Shown here: positions 59,976-64,000 of the stretch, piece by piece
Position numbering within the stretch: the stretch's first letter is position 1
Layout: each line of letters begins with the position of its first letter
Assembly (NCBI RefSeq): GCF_009870125.1
Contig: NC_046681.1
Span: 27,922,001-27,986,000, forward strand
Reading direction: 5' to 3'
DNA length: 64,000 nucleotides
Source: Drosophila pseudoobscura
Taxonomy: Eukaryota > Arthropoda > Insecta > Diptera > Drosophilidae
Position numbers and translations under genes: made by a program
Notes under the pieces: model-generated
Database searches by the model: none
What the model was told of the DNA's origin: nothing
The model's input: the letters and a program-made list of their open reading frames with translations, nothing else

Positions 59976-62757
59976 GTAAAAGTGAAATAACTCTGATATT
60001 GTCGGGGGTTTTTATAATATTCTCCACTTTCGGCGTGTTCTGTGCACACCGCAAAATGTAAACAAATGCCAGAGTGCTGCCAGACTGCTGCAGTCAGCTG
60101 TTCTGCCCCGACAACAGGTCTGCTCTGCCGGCACATATGTCTTCTTACCAGAGATGTTAGCAGCGTCTGTTATCTGTGGATTCTGTACGGTTTCCCGCCA
60201 AGGTTAACATTTAAATTGGGAGTGGGTTCTCCATTTTGCCCAAGGTATAATTTAATCAAAAAACATCTAATAACTCGCTGGCTAAGGGTAATGTCTCATT
60301 TGGATTAAATGGAGGGAACAAGCGATTATGTAATCGCATGGTTACGCCACGAAATCACGGGAATTGCATGTAAATATATGGTAATTAAGCGCCATTAAAG
60401 TTCAGGGCGAAGGTTAAAGTGCATGCGGTTTTAATTAAGTTTTAATTGTCAACCCGGCGACACTAGTTAGCCACAAAGTGGGCTTGGCCTGGCCCAAAAG
60501 CAAGTGCAACGAATCCTGCATCCCCTACAGTGGAGGTGCCTTAAACCTATGGAAACCCGCCGCAGGAGAGCTCTTCGTACGAGAATACTCCTTCCAGATT
60601 CTGCCGTTTGTAGGGGAACTGGCTTTTAATTACAAGTGCCATGAAATCTTGGCGGGCCATAGAGGAAACCAAAAGCGCAACTTTGCTAACAGCAGGACAT
60701 TAGAAGGGTCCATGTTCGGCTAGCATGCAATGCAGAGCCCCCTTGTGCCTTCAAAGGAGCGCCCCTCGCACACGTGAAGAATGCACTGTGGGTCCGTCCG
60801 CATTTGCAATGCAAAACAGTCGCCAGGCACACACCTACTCGCACCTACCCAGGGGGGGCCGTTCCTAAACGCCTCAAATGGAAACCGATGATTTTCGCTT
60901 GATACCACACCCGTGGCAGAAAGAGACGGCCATGCCACGGAAGACGGCAGCTCCACATGCAATCGGAGGCAGTCGGAGGCGACTCCTTTCCGAATGGAAG
61001 TCCAGCATTCAATTAAATTCAAAGCGAATCAACTTGTCCCCGCGTACATGGCAATCAAATTTGAATAGAGCAATAAATGAGGTGGAAAGTCCCGCAGGGG
61101 AGTCAAGGATTTCCTTACCAACGCGTCTTGCAGGGTATTTCGTAGTCGCTTCCCTTTGTTTCGCTGAGGGAACGCTTTTTACTGGATTGTTGTGCCCTGT
61201 CCTTAGCGCGAATATGATGAAGGGTTATGGTGACCTGTGTTTTTCCTGTGGTCACCTTGTAGAAGAATGACTGAAGAACCCGTGAAGCCGAGCGTGGAAA
61301 TTCGAATGAGAAGTGGACTGCTGAAGATATGTTTTTAAATTATGCAACGGATTCGAAATATAAGCAACTTACATTATAGAAAATAGATCCAAGTCTAGTT
61401 AAAGCCAACAATAGATATTTAAACATAACATAGACCTGAATTAATAGTTTTTGAATTTTTACATTTGGCGCCAATGTGTGATCTGTTAATAGACAGAATC
61501 CTGTTAATTGCAGCTATCGATATGTTAATTGCAGTTCAGTGTTGTCAAACAGCAGCAGTAGGCGCGAAAATGTAGAAATTTTGAATAATGGATTCTTTCC
61601 GCATAAGCAGGATTTTGGGAATAAGTGTCTTCCAAAAGACTTTTTTCTATTTTGCCACTTGCCACTGCATTTGTGGGTGCATGTGAGTGGATGTGCGGAT
61701 CTGTGTGGGTTTCTGCTCCCAGGAGCGTAATTTAGGCGAGGGCCCTCGGACACGTGACTCCATTTTCTGTATGTTTTCAGCTTCTTTACGACCTTTTGTC
61801 TGTTGGTTGTCACATTATTTCTCGTTTTTTGTTGCCGCTGCGTGTTTCCTTGGTCTTGTGTCACTTTTTCTGTTGTTCTTCCGCCAAAAGAGACATTTTT
61901 TGCAGCTTTTTCGAAATTAAATCTAATTTGATGTGCAAATGTGTTGTGTCGGTGGCGTCGTCGCTTTGTCATGCCACTCGTGCACGTTCCTCTCGATCCC
62001 TTCCGTTCCTTGCCTCCCCTCTTCCCGCCTGGCTCTGCACCCGTTCTGAATTAACAGTTAACGAGTAAATGGCTTACGTAGCTTTTACTTTTGCTGCCCC
62101 TCACGCTTCTGCGGTTTCGTTTTCATTGCAGGTTGCGTTTTGTTTGTTTTCCTTTACACTTTTTCCCTTTTCTTTTCCTTTTTCTCTGCGGTTAGCACTT
62201 GATGTGGCATGGCGCGTGGGGCAAGGACAGTGCCAACGTGTGATAAGCCAAAGTGGTAAGAGTGTCACTGAGGGGAGGGTGGGGTTGGGTGAGCTGCCGA
62301 TTGGCACTTGCAATTATACTTTTGGCCTTTAATGTCGTTGGCTTCGCTGGCAAGCGGAATCCGCAATTAACTTATCGGAAATATTGAACTTTTGTTGTTG
62401 TAATCCCCCATAGTGCTCATCCCCTATGAGCATACACCCTCCTGTATCCCAAGCATCTCTGGACCCAAGCAGAGGACAAAGGTCATGACAACCACTAATC
62501 ATGACTGCGGTTTCTGCTGTTGTCTATTGCTTTGCGCCCAAGCGGTTGCGTATTCAGGCTAGCCCACAAAACATCCTTTCCAAATGACAGGACCTCAAAC
62601 ATGCTTAAATGCAAGCGGAAACGAGTCCCTTGCAGTAGTTTGTGTGCGTTGGTTTGGGGCCACTCTGATGGAGCTGCAACCGAATGTTTCTGCCCCGCAA
62701 TGCCTGTCAAATTATGAAAATGGAATATTTTCTGGCGTGGCTGACACTTTAAATGAA
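59976..62757. other. Non-coding part of duplication unit B
   Basis: Matches 53958-56692. No gene is seen. Confidence 0.5.
61515..61522. promoter_or_regulatory. Perfect DRE (TATCGATA), unit B
   Basis: Retained copy of the unit A site. In unit B it lies between two copies of GTTAATTGCAG, a small local duplication absent from unit A. Confidence 0.5.
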
Positions 62758-64000
62758 ATTTGAAAAGCTCTCTCCGCTACACTTCACTCCTGGAGCCTGG
62801 CGCCTGGCTCCCGGCGCCCCTGGTCGCTGGCGTAATTGCTCAATCAAAAACCGTATGGAATGCGAATCCATGGGGTAAATCAACCTAACTGACGCCGCGG
62901 CAAATACTGGTATATATTTTGAAAAGCAGCTACGGTAATGCCAACAGAAGTGACAGCTTCATCGAGGAATAGTTGAATGCCCTTAACGGAGGAGTCCTGA
63001 TATGGGATGTACTATATAATTTATATATTCTGGTGTTTCCTCTAAGACTTGCAGCAAGACCTAACTCTCATCCGATCACCGCGATACATATTCATGTACA
63101 TCCATCAATTATATTCCTTTTAGACTGGAAAGTACTTCCTCAGGCGCGTGGCAAACCTCAGCTCAAAGCGGGAGTACCCTTTCTGCTGGAATATAAAAAG
63201 AAAAAAACTACATTTTATACTTAAACTTTGATACAAAAGAAGGTGGCTGCTGGCGTTTGTTAGAGGCGGTGCAGCATGGAGGGGGTTCTACGGAAGCGTT
63301 TGGCGGTTTTTGCGGAGAACATAGGGGGTGGGGGAGGGGTTGGGGTGTTCTGCCAGGGGGGAAAAGCGAATGAAAGTGATTGCCACAAGCAACAGCCAAA
63401 GACAACAATGCCAAAGTTTGGCTGTGCCAAGGAGTTGCCTGAAAACGGGGAAGATCCCCGGGTCCCGACCGATGGTGAAAATCGGGCGGTAACAGGAGGG
63501 AGGGGGGCAGAAGATGAAGAGAGGCAGCGGAAACGGAAGCGCATTGAGCAAAGTTGCATTTGTTGGCTTTTGTTTCGCCATTTCTCTTCCTTCTCCTCCT
63601 CCTCCTCTGTCAGGCAGCCGGCAAAGCAATTTAAGTTAAACAACCGCTCAACATCTTCCCCCCCCCCCCCCTCCCTTGCCCCTGCTGTGTCCTGCTGTGG
63701 CACTTCCCCTGCACAATGTAAATGTCAAATATTTTTCAAAATCCTTCGTTGCGCTTGGATTTGTAGCAAAAGCACTTTTCAAAAATTGTTTTTCCCGATT
63801 GACTTAAAGTTTTTCTCTTGAGAAAAGTTGAAATTATTTGACTTCCGTTTCGCACGAAAATAAAGGAAATTTATTTCTAGACACAAAAATAAGCAAATAT
63901 TGGCTATAACTTGGATTTGAAAGTAGTTGAGTTTTAGGGTTTATCATTGGGATTCAGTCATCATAGCTAGATGGAAACCGCTCAATCGTTTGGAGGGTGT
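62758..64000. other. Unique flank beyond the duplication
   Basis: No gene is supported. It contains a G-rich/C-rich stretch at about 63290-63360, a C10 run near 63658, and AT-rich DNA at the end. The 181-codon open frame at 63276-63821 follows these low-complexity runs and has no family resemblance. Confidence 0.5.

Larger units (their letters stand above)
58381..62757. repeat. Direct duplication, unit B
   Basis: Second copy of the 4.3-kb unit, same orientation as 52365-56692. Near its far end, about 62560-62690, it differs from unit A by several indels. Beyond about 62757 the sequence is unrelated. Confidence 0.95.

Noticed and set aside
63276-63821. 181-codon plus-strand frame
   Set aside because: Composition follows G-rich, C10 and TCC repeats; there is no recognisable domain or splice context.

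Overview
This window is Drosophila nuclear DNA. The evidence is intron-containing genes with GT/AG introns of about 55-130 bp, gut-type secreted pepsins, a seven-transmembrane odorant receptor that reads as Or22a, AATAAA signals, and intergenic DNA full of CA, CAG and GA-rich simple repeats. Or22a-like, aspartic-protease and enolase-like sequences together suggest the segment equivalent to cytological region 22A-B of D. melanogaster 2L (Muller element B). That synteny is from memory and unchecked. The species cannot be named from the sequence.

Region by region: (1) 1-28.7 kb is gene-poor. It opens with a 57-codon TMA7-like gene (429-602). The rest is AT-rich DNA with simple repeats, two stretches of regularly spaced A-tracts, three weak coding-like fragments and two head-to-tail copies of a dispersed repeat (R1). 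(2) 28.7-41 kb holds an unrecognised basic 207-aa gene, an intact Or22a-like receptor gene (three coding exons, 397 aa, minus strand) and a decayed enolase pseudogene. Several short copies of a second repeat family (R2) lie here. (3) 41.2-49.1 kb is a cluster of four intronless secreted pepsin-family genes on the plus strand. Two have canonical active sites (genes 2 and 4). Two carry changes in the catalytic motifs and flap (genes 1 and 3), and these two also share a 15-bp core promoter. (4) 49.9-51.4 kb is a three-exon gene on the minus strand for a glutamine-rich protein of 421 aa. (5) 52.4-62.8 kb is a direct duplication of a unit of about 4.3 kb. Each unit carries a complete four-exon gene for an RCC1-repeat protein of the SERGEF/DelGEF type. 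The two proteins are both 379 aa and differ at only two residues by eye. Between the units lies a broken SAC3-domain gene.

The proteases are probably digestive enzymes or enzyme-like proteins of the midgut, with GATA-type sites upstream. The receptor acts in olfactory neurons. The RCC1-like pair and the glutamine-rich gene look like housekeeping or regulatory genes. There is no operon logic; neighbours share history through tandem duplication. The points most worth a second look are the paired loss of canonical catalytic motifs in proteases 1 and 3, the RCC1 duplication with its sharply divergent intron 2, and the two pseudogenes (enolase and SAC3).
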